Under the pieces are notes generated by a model, which had not been told where the DNA came from, searched no databases, and saw only the letters and a list, made by a program, of their open reading frames with translations. Both the position numbers and the translations under genes were made by a program. This document shows positions 46,051 to 56,225 of a stretch of 64,000 nt of DNA, one piece after another. The stretch lies in the NCBI RefSeq assembly GCF_048544455.1, contig NC_133528.1, positions 51,884,293 to 51,948,292 on the forward strand. Direction: 5' to 3'. This DNA comes from Silene latifolia. Lineage: Eukaryota; Streptophyta; Magnoliopsida; Caryophyllales; Caryophyllaceae. Within the stretch, counting starts at the first letter, position 1. Every line of letters starts with the position of its first letter.

Positions 46051-47033
46051 TTATTCTTATTTTTGTAGTAGTGATCTCTCTCTTGTTCATCCTTTATTTT
46101 GGGTAATTGAAGATTATTTGGGTTATTATTGGGAGATTGACAACCTCTCAATCAAGCATCAAGTACTTCTTTTATTCTTTGCTTTATTTGGAATCATTAG
46201 TAGGTATAATTCTCTTAATCCCTTTTTAATTATTGTTAATTACTTTCATTTATTCATCATGTTTCACTTTGTTGGTATGATTGACAACCTTGCTAGCATG
46301 TTCAACATGATAATGAGTGAGTAGTTTCCTTAGCTAGGGTTAATGGGTAATTAGGGGATACCAACATGGGGAATGATTCATGCTTAAATTAATATGCTTT
46401 CATAGTTTATTTGCTTGCTTGTTATGATCTCAACTCATGCACATGTTATGTTTGATGAAATGCGAGCCTATGAATCCTTGCATTTTTTACCCATCACCTA
46501 TCTTTTTAATGAGACTTGTAAGACATAAACCAACTCGAGTCTCATTAGACCATGCATGTTGTTGAGTAGGGAAGATTAAGTCGACTTGTAGGTGTTGTAC
46601 AATCTAATCGATTCGGCTCCGGGACCCAAACTTTCCTAGGATTGTAAGATATAAACCAACTCAATCCATCACAACAATAATTGCTTGCTTATAACTTGAG
46701 AATATGTTTGTATGATCAATTCCCATGAATCCCCTATGACCCCATGACACCCTAGTGCTTTTTATCAATTGTTTACATCCCTTTTAATTCATCTTGCTTA
46801 TTTACTTTCATTGCTATTTAGTTTAGTGACCTTCTACATCAAACCCCAATTGTGACACCCCTAAGACACCGCTAGTTACAATAGAAATCTCATCTCAATT
46901 CCCGTCCCTTGGGATCCGACCTTTACTTGCCTCTTTACTAATTGTAGAGTTGTTTGTGAAGTTATAAATTGTGTTTTGGTCTAGGTGCTCCTAACGACAA
47001 GTTACCGAAAGATTAAGTAATCACGACCAAAAA

Positions 47034-47051
47034 TGGCGCCGTAGCCGGGGA
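47034..47051 (+). other. Primer-binding site of element G (tRNA-Asp type)
   Basis: TGGCGCCGTAGCCGGGGA, one mismatch from the tRNA-Asp complement, four bases after the LTR. Confidence 0.9.
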
Positions 47052-47169
47052 CGGTGTTAACTTGATTTAGATTTTCTTATATTGTTATTAGTTGTGTCTT
47101 TCTTTGCCTTGGGGAAGTAAAACTCCTCAAGGTTTGTTCTAATTATTTTCGAGTTGTTTGATATTTTGC

Positions 47170-49856
47170 ATGTCTAGATGGTCACAAGGTGACTTGTTAC
47201 CTTTTGATCACGAAATTGAAAGAACTTTGACAACCAATAGAAGACTTGCTAGGAGAACTTTGAGAGGTATTGGTGAGGTTGTAGATATTCAACCAACTAT
47301 TGAGTTCATCAACCCTTTTGCAAGAGAAGGTGAGGAGAACCCAACACAAAATCCAACACAAAATCAACCCACAATGCCTAAGTTTTCATCACATTCCGTA
47401 CCCACCGAGGAGAACCTACCCAATGATACTCCCACATCACAACACCTAACCGGAAATTTTATTGCCAAATCCGCATTTATCCAATTAGTCGAAAGAAGCC
47501 AATTTGGGGGGATGCCTAGTGAAGACCCTCACTCTCATATGGAAACCTTTTGCGACTATTGTGATGTGATTTCTCAAACCGGTGTAACTCAAGACCAAAT
47601 TCGATGGGTCTTATTTCCTTTTTCTCTAATTGGCACCGCGAAACAATGGTTGAAAGGCCTTGATAAGGCTACTCTCGGAATTGATTCTTGGAAGAAGTTG
47701 GCTCTAGCTTTCTACAAAAAGTTCTATTCACCGGAAAAGACTAACATGCTAAGAGGTCAAATTACGGGTTTTAAGCAAAGGGATGAAGAATCTTTGTATG
47801 AAGCTTGGGAGCGGTTCAAAGGAATTTGTCGCGCATGTCCTCACCATGGACTTAGCGAGTGGTTCTTGGTACAACAATTTTGGAACGGTCTTTATGAAGA
47901 TTCAAGGAACATTCTCAACATGGGATCAAATGGAATGTTCACCGAAGTTGATGACAATCAAACTTGGAATAAAATTGAGGAAATGGCGGTCCATAACTCA
48001 CAATATAGTAGACCTCGCAAGGCTACTAGAGGAGGAAAGCATAAAGTTGACACCATTACTCAATTGGGTGCTCAACTTAGTGCTCACATTGATACCATCA
48101 ATTGTGGAACTTTGGAACATGACCAAAGTGAATGTAGGGGAACAAATGAACAAGTGAATGCTTTCCAAGCATACAAGAGTGGTACCCCTTATTCCAACTA
48201 TTACAATGAAAACACCAAATTTCATCCAAATCTCTCATACAAAAGCCAAAATGTTCAAAACCCTCAAACAACATACACCCCACCTCCCATGAGAAACCAA
48301 AATCAAAGACCCTTTTACAACCAAAACCAAGGTTACCAAAATCAATCTCCATACAATCAACAAAATGACCAAGGTTTTGATGTTCAAAAAGCGGTCCTTC
48401 AAATGCAAAAGAATCAACAAGAGTTTTTCACTCAAATGCAAAAGGATAGTCAAGCAAAGGAAACCACCATCAACAACATCCTAGCTCACACCAAAATGTT
48501 GGAAACCCAATTGACTCAACTAGCATCTTCAAGCTCACAAAGACAAAAGGGGCAATTACCACCTCAAAGTAATCCCCCAAGACATGAAACGGTTAGTGCC
48601 ATTCACTTGAGAAGTGGTACAAGGTATGAAGCACCGAAGAAGCAAGTTGAAGATGAAGTTGTGGAAGCTAGTCACAAAGAAGAAATTGTGCAAAACTCCA
48701 AGGATGGAGAACCATCAAAAGAAGAAATTTCAAAGAAAAATGAAGACAAGGTCAAGGAGAAGGAGCCCATTGTGATTAGACTTCCTTTTCCAAGTCGTCA
48801 AGCCAAGCCCAAATTTGATGACCAACTTGGAAAATTTATGGAAATTGTGAAGAATTTGGAAGTCTCAATTCCTTTCACGGAATTAATCAATCACGTGCCG
48901 GCCTATGCGAAATACATGAAAGACATCCTCACAAAGAAGAAGTCGATCCGGAAGCTTGAGACTATCGCCTTCACTAAGGTGAGTAGTGCAATACTTCAAG
49001 GGAGTTCACCTCCAAAACTCAAAGATCCGGGAAGCTTCTCAATACCGTGTACCATTGGCGACACCACGATCAACAAAGCCTTATGTGATCTAGGGGCTAG
49101 TGTGAGTGTTATGCCGTACTCGGTGAGTAAAAGGTTGGGGATGGGAGAGCTTAAATGCACCAATATCACACTCCAAATGGCCGATAGATCGACGAAGACA
49201 CCATTAGGGATATGGGAAGATGTTCCCGTACGAATTGGGAAATTTTTCATCCCGGTGGACTTTGTCATTGTTGACATGGAAGAAGATTCCAACATTCCAA
49301 TCATTCTAGGAAGACCTTTCTTACACACCGCGGGTGCGGTAATTGATGTAAGCATGGAGAGCTCACTCTAGAAGTGGGAGATGAGAGCATAACTTTCAAT
49401 TTTGACAAGACCATGAGAGCTCCCCGTTTGCATGAACCATGTTTTATGATTGATCATTATAGCCGGAAGGATGATAGGAAGAAGTCGGAACTCCAATGGA
49501 AGAAGAAAATTGAAGATGCTCCATTCAAAGAGCAAGTGAATTGTAACAAAGAGAGCTTGAAAAGCTCACCAAAGTCAAGCAATGAAGAGGATGGCCTCAT
49601 TGGCCAAGACAAGAAAGTGGGAGAGTTGTCTCTATCAACTCGAGAGATCTTTAGTGATCAAGTGGATGAAGTTTGTGGTCTTTGGGACGATGAATTTGAA
49701 GGGATTTTCAATCCCTATATTGGTAATGCTATCGATCAAGACCGACAACAAGGGCAAAGATCTATTGAAGATCTTTATCATGATAATGAACAAGCTTTTG
49801 ATTACTTCTTCAAAGTGTTGAGCAACATCAACAACACCTTGGACATGCCCCCATGA
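47170..49856 (+). CDS. gag-protease polyprotein of element G (one frameshift)
   Basis: Structural polyprotein of the particle plus its processing protease. The ATG at 47170 (MSRWSQGDLLPFDHE) is chosen because A has a matching start. The gag core is near residues 155-245 (AKQWLKGLDKATLGIDSWKK, ESLYEAWERFKG). An Asn/Gln/Pro-rich spacer follows, then a coiled-coil-like DVQKAVLQMQKNQQEFFTQM, a Lys/Glu-rich linker and the aspartic protease with DLGASVSVM at residue 640 and PIILGRPFLHTAGAVIDV. The zinc knuckle is damaged: compared with A about 35 residues including the first cysteine are gone, leaving CGTLEHDQSEC. A one-base deletion near 49351 ends the frame at 49371; the matching frame resumes and runs to the natural stop at 49856. 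No polymerase follows. The gene would be expressed from the LTR promoter. Confidence 0.9.
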
Positions 49857-50199
49857 CATCTCACTAAGGATGAGAGTTTGGTGGAGTCCTCCCTAAACCA
49901 CCATTTGTAAATATTTCTAACTCCCTAACTCGCATTTTAATTCTTACATTGCATTTTTGTCACTTTTGGATTTGTATACTTTGATCAAGATAATTATCAT
50001 TTTTGAGAGAAGTGAGGGAGGGACTAATGATTTCAATTGGTGTGTAGTGCTTTAGCTTAGTGTGGGGATAGCAATTGCCTAGGCTATTCATGCCTTAGTA
50101 GTGCCCCCACAATGAAGAACACGGGATTTTGAAGAGTGAAAAATGACACGGGATATGCAAGTACACGAATGGAACTGAATCCGGGTAAAAGGGGCAGAA

Positions 50200-50560
50200 T
50201 CCGAGCGTTTTCATGGAAACCCGCCCGTCTTTAGGCAACCCGGGCGTATTTGTCGAAATCCGCCCGTCCATTTGAGCTGAATTTTTGAAATTTTGGGACT
50301 GTTGCTAAATCCGAGCGTCCTGCAAAAGAATCCGCCCGTCTCCAGAAAGACACCCGTCCTGGAAGGAAAGACGCCCGTCTTTTTGGCTGAGAAAAACAAG
50401 AAATTTCACTGGAAAGGAATCCGCCCGTCGTCAGTGAAAGACGCCCGTCCCGCAGCTGATAAATCCGAGCGTCTTTGCTGAAAGACGCCCGTCTTTAGGC
50501 GAGATTCCTGAAGCCAAAACAGACAGAATCCGGGTGTCCCGAAGGAAAGACGCCCGTCTT
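50200..50560. repeat. GACGCCCGTC motif cluster upstream of G ORF1
   Basis: About a dozen copies of AAGACGCCCGTC, AATCCGCCCGTC and ATCCGAGCGTC, the same words as in the G LTR but in a different order and context, so not a simple LTR fragment. Confidence 0.85.
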
Positions 50561-50589
50561 CCCCTTGCAATTCAAATTTTTTCGGGTCT

Positions 50590-50597
50590 TTTATAAT
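50590..50597 (+). promoter_or_regulatory. Candidate internal TATA box for G ORF1
   Basis: TTATAATC in CTTTTATAATCCCCTTCCC, just downstream of the motif cluster and about 310 bases before the ORF1 ATG. Confidence 0.45.
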
Positions 50598-50904
50598 CCC
50601 CTTCCCACATTCATTTCTTCATTTCTTCATTCAAAACACTACCCATAAACCCCAAAACTAAAAACCCCCATCCTCTCCATCACCAAAACAAGATTTCCTC
50701 AACCACATTCATCAAAATCAAATCAAAACATCCTTTTAACAACAATTAATCACTCCTCTATCAACAAAAACCAAACCAAGCACCAAAATCTTCAACCTTT
50801 GAGTCGATTTTTGAATTTACAAAGGCAAAGCCTTTCATCTTAAAATCGATTTGGGTACACTTGAAAATTGAAGATTTTCACTCTTTTCTTGGTTAAATCA
50901 TCAA

Positions 50905-52464
50905 ATGGCAAGGACAAAAGGAGCAACAAAGGCACCTAAGGCAAAGGCACTCTCAATAAGACAAAAGTGTCTTCAAGCAAAGAAAGCCTCATTGGCTATG
51001 GTGGTAGCTAGTTCAAACTTGGAAGTGCAACAACAACAACCTCCCTTGGAAGCAACAACATCAACAACTCCGGAAATTGCTCAACTTTCGAACTATCCGG
51101 AGGTAATTTTCATTTCTAACTCCCATAAGGAAACATTTGCCAAGTATGCTAGAAAATCCTTTCTATCCACCAAGTTTATTTATGAAGATGCCTTGAACAA
51201 GTTGGGTGTCCTTGAACAAACTAAAGCCTTCTTTGAAGCCATGGGGTTGGAAAAATTATTTGATACAAAAGAATTGACATACCCCTCCCTTACCTTAGAA
51301 TTCTTAAGTTCTTTTAAAGTTACTAAGGTAGAGACTAGGGAAAACATCGAGTTCCGCCTTGCTAATGTGAGTAGGCGCATCACCTTTGATGAATTGGGTA
51401 AAGCATTGGGTCTTAGTGATTCACCTAGTTATTTCAAGAACCCCGTAAAGTATGACCCTGCTCCTCTTTGGGAGGCGATTTCTGGAAGGAAATTTGAGAA
51501 CTATCATGCTAGGCGCGCTCTATTAGTCCACCATCCGGGCATTAGAGTGTGGCATAAGGTCATCGGGAATACCATCATTGCAAGAAAAGACACCAACCAC
51601 TTTACCAAGCTCGATTGTGTTCTTCTTGAGTCGGCCTTAAATATTGGAAGGGAATTCACCACGCCTTACAATTCTCTAAGGCTTTTGGTGGAAAGATGGC
51701 TAAATGTTTATTGTGGGAAGCAAGGCACTACCGTTATTGTGAATGGAGGCCTAGTCACTCTTTTGGCTAAGTACTTTGATCCGAACTTCAACAAGGATAG
51801 CAAGTATGTAGCGAAAAAGGGGGGTCATCTCATTGATTTGGATGCTATGATTAACAAGTACAAGTGGGTCACTCATAACCCTCTTGACACCAAGTATGAT
51901 GAGGCTAGATCTTTTACTTTGCCTTCTAAGATTTGTCGTTTAAGTGTCCATCGGACCAACTATCTTCTTCCCCTCTCAAAAGAAGCCGAATACATCATCC
52001 GACAACAAAGGGATGAAATTGAAAAGCCCTCCTCTTCCATTGTCACACCACCCTATCCTTTCAAGTACCAAGAGTTCAAACCCGAAGGTGTTGAAGCAAG
52101 CAAAGATTATATGACTCTACTTATGCAAGAGATGCACAAGCAAGCTTTCAAGGATCGGGAAGATGCTTACTTAGCCCAATATCCACCCCTCCTTCATTTA
52201 GCTAGGCAAGGACTACTTGATCCTTCATGTCCTTTGCCTAGTTGGGCGGATAGGGAAGTCTTCTTTCCGAGTGCACCTAGGGGTGAGATTCCGGGTGACG
52301 ATGAGGTTGTCGGTGATGCGGTTGTTGATAGCATTGATGAAGAGGCTAGTGAAGAAGAAGAAGAGGATGATGAACAAAGTGAACAAGAAAGTGAAGAGGG
52401 AAGTGGTGATGAGTCCACTTCTATTGAGGAAGATGATGATAATGATGATATGATGGAAGACTAG
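50905..52464 (+). CDS. ATHILA ORF1-like protein of element G, intact (519 aa)
   Basis: Uninterrupted frame from the first ATG after a leader (ATCATCAAATGG). The N-terminus is basic (MARTKGATKAPKAKAL), possibly a nuclear or nucleic-acid signal. The conserved core is about residues 60-330: YPEVIFISNSHKETFAKYAR, YPSLTLEFLSSFKVTK, then ITFDELGKALGLSD, then HHPGIRVWHKVIGNTI and LRLLVERWLNVYCG. The C-terminus is very acidic (EEEEEDDEQSEQESEEGSGD) and ends at 52464. No protease, polymerase or membrane segment is seen. I recall this as the ATHILA ORF-1 family of Athila retrotransposons, function unknown. The ITFDELGKALGLS pattern also resembles the ITLQDVxxLLGLP pattern of plant mobile domain proteins; that link is speculative. 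Homologues are in F and D. Confidence 0.85.
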   Translation: MARTKGATKAPKAKALSIRQKCLQAKKASLAMVVASSNLEVQQQQPPLEATTSTTPEIAQLSNYPEVIFISNSHKETFAKYARKSFLSTKFIYEDALNKLGVLEQTKAFFEAMGLEKLFDTKELTYPSLTLEFLSSFKVTKVETRENIEFRLANVSRRITFDELGKALGLSDSPSYFKNPVKYDPAPLWEAISGRKFENYHARRALLVHHPGIRVWHKVIGNTIIARKDTNHFTKLDCVLLESALNIGREFTTPYNSLRLLVERWLNVYCGKQGTTVIVNGGLVTLLAKYFDPNFNKDSKYVAKKGGHLIDLDAMINKYKWVTHNPLDTKYDEARSFTLPSKICRLSVHRTNYLLPLSKEAEYIIRQQRDEIEKPSSSIVTPPYPFKYQEFKPEGVEASKDYMTLLMQEMHKQAFKDREDAYLAQYPPLLHLARQGLLDPSCPLPSWADREVFFPSAPRGEIPGDDEVVGDAVVDSIDEEASEEEEEDDEQSEQESEEGSGDESTSIEEDDDNDDMMED

Positions 52465-54450
52465 CAAGCTTTGGAGGCTCCTACCCTCTTGAGGTTTGTC
52501 TACTTCTTTCTTTGTTTTATTTACTTTATCTTGATCATGGTTGGAGTAGTCCTAGCAACATAGAGGACTAACACCTCGGCCCCATTGAGGTGTTCTTATT
52601 TCATTGTTCCCACTTTTGAAAATCCAAAATGACAAATTTAGTTTCATGCATTGCATCTTGTGTGCATGGACTACACCCAACCTTAGGACGTTAGAAATAA
52701 TGTCTAACTCGGTTTGGGGAAGTACATGCATACGCATTGGGAGCTAATTCAAATTACGCTCTCCAACATAACAAAAACCCATGCATCATGTAGTGTAGAT
52801 TAGTGTAGCTTGGATTTAGTGTAGAAATCATGCATCATGTTTGCATAATTTCCCATCATTTTGGCCATTGAGGACAATGCCCATATTAGTGTGGGGATGG
52901 GGAATTTTAACTTAACTTTTATTCAAAAATCCAAAAAAAATTGAAAAATTTCAAAAAACCATAAAAATTTGAAAAATTGAAAAACCAAAAACAAGTTCAT
53001 TTCCTTTGTAGTGTAGTCATGTATATATTGTTGTATATATTGTGTTTGTTCTATCCTTTTTCACATTGATCGACTACGCCACATCCGAGACATGAGGATA
53101 TTGAAGACCGCATGGTATGAACTTTCCAATCTCCTTTTTCCTCTTTATGTTAATGACTATGTGGCTTTATTTTGATTGATGCGGTATAACAATGTGAACT
53201 TAGGACTTGCATTTAGTTTATATGGCATATTAGTTGGTAGAATCATTTGCATTAGGATGTTTATATGCTAGTTGCATCATGGCATGTAGTTGCATGTTAG
53301 AAAATTTTGCGAAACCGTCTACTTGGGAAGCTTGACAAGTGTATATAGGCCCTAGTAGATGCTTTTTCTTCTTAAGACTTTTCTAGTTAGAATATTTGTA
53401 AAACACCCTAGGATGTGTCATGCTAGTATCCTTTGACCCATGGATTAAGGCCTAGTGAAGAGTACCTTGTGGTGTGATAACTCCTTGGCTGCCGTTTATT
53501 CCAAGGTGACCCTTGAAACCATGCATCCATCCATCCATCATCCATGTTCTACCACATTTTTGTCATCAAAGGGAATGGGCACAAAAAGAAATCAATTTGA
53601 GTTCAATGAAATGAAAAGTGAAAGAAAGTTTGCAAAATGCATCAAATGAAAAGAGGAGCAAAAATAGAACTCCTAATGCTTCAAATATAAGGAACCCTCA
53701 CTACATATGGGGTGACTTTGAAAATGTTCAAAAAGAAATGCAAAGAAAAGTTGAAAGTTGTCAAGTGTTGAAATGCCAAAAATAAAAAAGAAATGGCAAG
53801 AAAGTGTTCTCAAATGTTATATGCCACAAGAAATTGGGGGGAAAAACAAAAACAAAGCAAGCTCCCAAAGTGAAACTCAAATATTTATTGATCCCTTTAT
53901 CCATCGTATCCATTTTTGTGCATGGTAGAGAGGGGACGACCCTTCTTCTTGTCTAGGCAAGAGGGGGAATTCCGCAATCCTCCAGTGTTTCTAACACCAT
54001 AGGGAGTCTACTCTTGACAAAAGCATTTAACGATTGAGGACAAAGTTACCCTAGCTTGACACAATTTGGAGGTGATTTATTGGTATCCTTCTAGGCTTAG
54101 TAGTTTGAAGAAATTGCATCTATGAAGGAGTGTGTACCCTTGAATTGCTTCCCGTGTAGATAATTTCCGCCACTTAGATGAGGGAAGTGGCTATTCTTTT
54201 GTAGATGCATCCATTATTTCATTTTGTGTGCTTAATGTTTGGATGTGTCGCCATTTTGGCAAGACCCACCTTGCCTTGCAAGAAGGCATCCTACCTCATG
54301 GTTGTCTTGTTGTGAGTTGAAGGGGCGGAGTGAGACCCGCTAATTATCTCATATCGGCTATGTTATTAGGTTAGTTTAAATAATGGTCCTACTCTTTGTC
54401 ACCTCTTTACTCGGGATGAGCAAAGGTTCGGTTTGGGGATATTTGATGTG
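52465..54450 (+). other. 3' noncoding region of element G
   Basis: 2 kb without a believable gene. It contains GTGTGGGGATGGGGAATTTT (52890), a second polypurine-like sequence, followed at 52925-52990 by an A-rich AAATTGAAAAATTTCAAAAA block that F also has after its ORF1. The polypurine tract proper is GGTTTGGGGATATT at about 54437-54450. Confidence 0.6.
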
Positions 54451-56220
54451 ATCATAATTAGAGCATATTTAGTCCCCGAATTAGCCTTGTTCCCATGCTT
54501 TTTAGTGCATATTTGGGTCATTTATTGTCTTTAGTTCTTTGTTTTGCATATTCTTTGAGGTTTTGATCCCTTGGTAGGAAAGGAGTGAAAACCTTGCATT
54601 TTCATGGCAAAACGAGACTAAATTGATTGAATTCAATGACCAAGCATCAAGGAGAGACAAGATTAGAAGGCCTTTGTACATACTATAGTAGATGGGAAAT
54701 GATGAGAAAGGATCCTTGCATCCCCGAGGAAATCCCCAAGGATCTTATGAAGAAAAAGGAAGAAAAGAAGAAGAAACAAGACTGCCCAGCAATCCGTGCG
54801 TCTTCCCCAGAAGACGCCCGTCTCCACCACCACAATCCGTGCGTCTTCACCCCAAGACGCCCGGGCAGCAGCTCCAGAAGACGCTCGTCTTCACCCCAAG
54901 ATGCCCGGGCAGAAACCACCGAATCCGCCCGTCCCGTGCTAAAGACGCCCGGATTCCCAGGCAGACCCATTTCGTCTTCTCAAGATTCAAGGAAGGATGC
55001 ACATCTTTTTCTAGAGACTGGAGTCTCCCTAGGGACCGGAGTCTTTCCAAAAAGACCGGCGTTTCCTTAAGTAGGGACTTAATCGTCATTTAAGCCCTTA
55101 GTTAACCCTAATTCACACACCTAATCCCCACTATAAATACCCCATTAGTCTAATTAGAAGATATGTTCTTCTTAGCAATCTTTAGTGTAGTTAATATCAA
55201 TCAAATTTCTCTTTAATCTTGTAATCAACGTTTAATCAAGTTTTAATACAAGTTTTATTTCCTTAATCTCTCTCTTGTTCATCCTTTATTTTGGGTAATT
55301 GAAGATTATTTGGGTTATTATTGGGAGATTGACAACCTCTCAGTCAAGCATCAAGTACTTCTTTTATTCTTTGCTTTATTTGGAATCATTAGTAGGTATA
55401 ATTCTCTTAATCCCTTTTTAATTATTGTTAATTACTTTTATTTATTCATCATGTTTCACTTTGTTGGTATGATTGACAACCTTGCTAGCATGTTCAACAT
55501 GATAATGAGTGAGTAGTTTCCTTAGCTAGGGTTAATGGGTAATTAGGGGAAACCAACATGGGGAATGATTCATGCTTAAATTAATATGCTTTCATAGTTT
55601 ATTTGCTTACTTGTTATGATCTCAACTCATGCACATGTTATGTTTGATGAAATGCGAGCCTATGAATCCTTGCATTTTTTACCCATCACCTATCTTTTCA
55701 ATGAGACTTGTAAGACATAAACCAACTCGAGTCTCATTAGACTATGCATGTTGTTGAGTAGGGAAGATTAAGTCGACTTGTAGGTGTTGTACAATCTAAT
55801 CGATTCGGCTCCGGGACCCAAACATTCCTAGGATTGTAAGATATAAACCAACTCAATCCATCACAACAATGTTGCTTGCTTATAACTTGAGAATATGTTT
55901 GTATGATCAATTCCCATGAATCCCCTATGACCTCATGACACCCTAGTGCTTTTTATCAATTGTTTACATCCCTTTTAATTCATCTTGCTTGTTTACTTTC
56001 ATTGCTATTTAGTTTAGTGACCTTCTACATCAAACCCCAATTGTGACACCCCTAAGACACCGCTAGTTACAATAGAAATCTCATCTCAATTCCCGTCCCT
56101 TGGGATCTGACCTTTACTTGCCTCTTTACTAATTGCAGAGTTGTTTGTGAAGTTATAAATTGTGTTTTGGTCTAGGTTCTCCTAACGACAAGTTACCTAA
56201 AGATTAATTAATCACGACCA
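54451..56220 (+). repeat. 3' LTR of element G
   Basis: 1770 bp, TGATGTGATC to CACGACCA, followed by the CAGAG duplication. It retains the pre-insertion site of element H. It differs from the 5' LTR by about 2 percent and an 18-base insertion near 55018. Confidence 0.95.
55132..55139 (+). promoter_or_regulatory. TATA box of G 3' LTR
   Basis: TATAAATA followed by CCCC, identical in placement to 42631-42638. Confidence 0.68.
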
Positions 56221-56225
56221 CAGAG

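Larger units (their letters stand above)
42768..46073. mobile_element. Element H: non-autonomous CACTA transposon
   Basis: Ends are CATTACTACAAAAAAAGG (left) and, inverted, CACTACTACAAAAATAAG (right). The perfect 3-bp target duplication ATC lies at 42765-42767 and 46074-46076. The 3' LTR of G shows the empty site (CCTTAATCTCTCTCTTG near 55262). It is 3306 bp with no transposase domain. Subterminal arrays use AGAGAACGGTT-type motifs in inverted pairs, different from those of E. The left tip reads CAT instead of CAC. Confidence 0.92.
41961..47029 (+). repeat. 5' LTR of element G, interrupted by element H
   Basis: LTR parts are 41961-42767 and 46077-47029, together 1760 bp, against 1770 bp for the 3' LTR. 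The U3 part has a GACGCCCGTC cluster at 42310-42480. Confidence 0.93.
49857..50904 (+). other. Spacer between gag-protease and ORF1 of element G, promoter-like
   Basis: Noncoding. It holds a GACGCCCGTC cluster (50200-50560), then a TATA-like TTTTATAATCCCC at about 50590 and a CT/CA-rich leader of about 300 bases up to ORF1. The order cluster, TATA, leader copies the layout of G's LTR promoter region. Confidence 0.6.
41961..56220 (+). mobile_element. Element G: complete non-autonomous Athila-like element (gag-protease + ORF1)
   Basis: Both LTRs start TGATGTGA and end CACGACCA, with a perfect 5-bp target duplication CAGAG at 41956-41960 and 56221-56225. Order: LTR, PBS, gag-protease (47170-49856), motif-rich spacer, intact ORF1 (50905-52464), 2 kb of noncoding DNA, polypurine tract GGTTTGGGGATATT, LTR. 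The CACTA element H sits in the 5' LTR. Without H it is about 10.95 kb. It has no reverse transcriptase or integrase, so it would need enzymes from a relative. The LTRs differ by roughly 2 percent by eye plus an 18-base indel, the youngest retrotransposon here. Same family as A. Confidence 0.95.
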
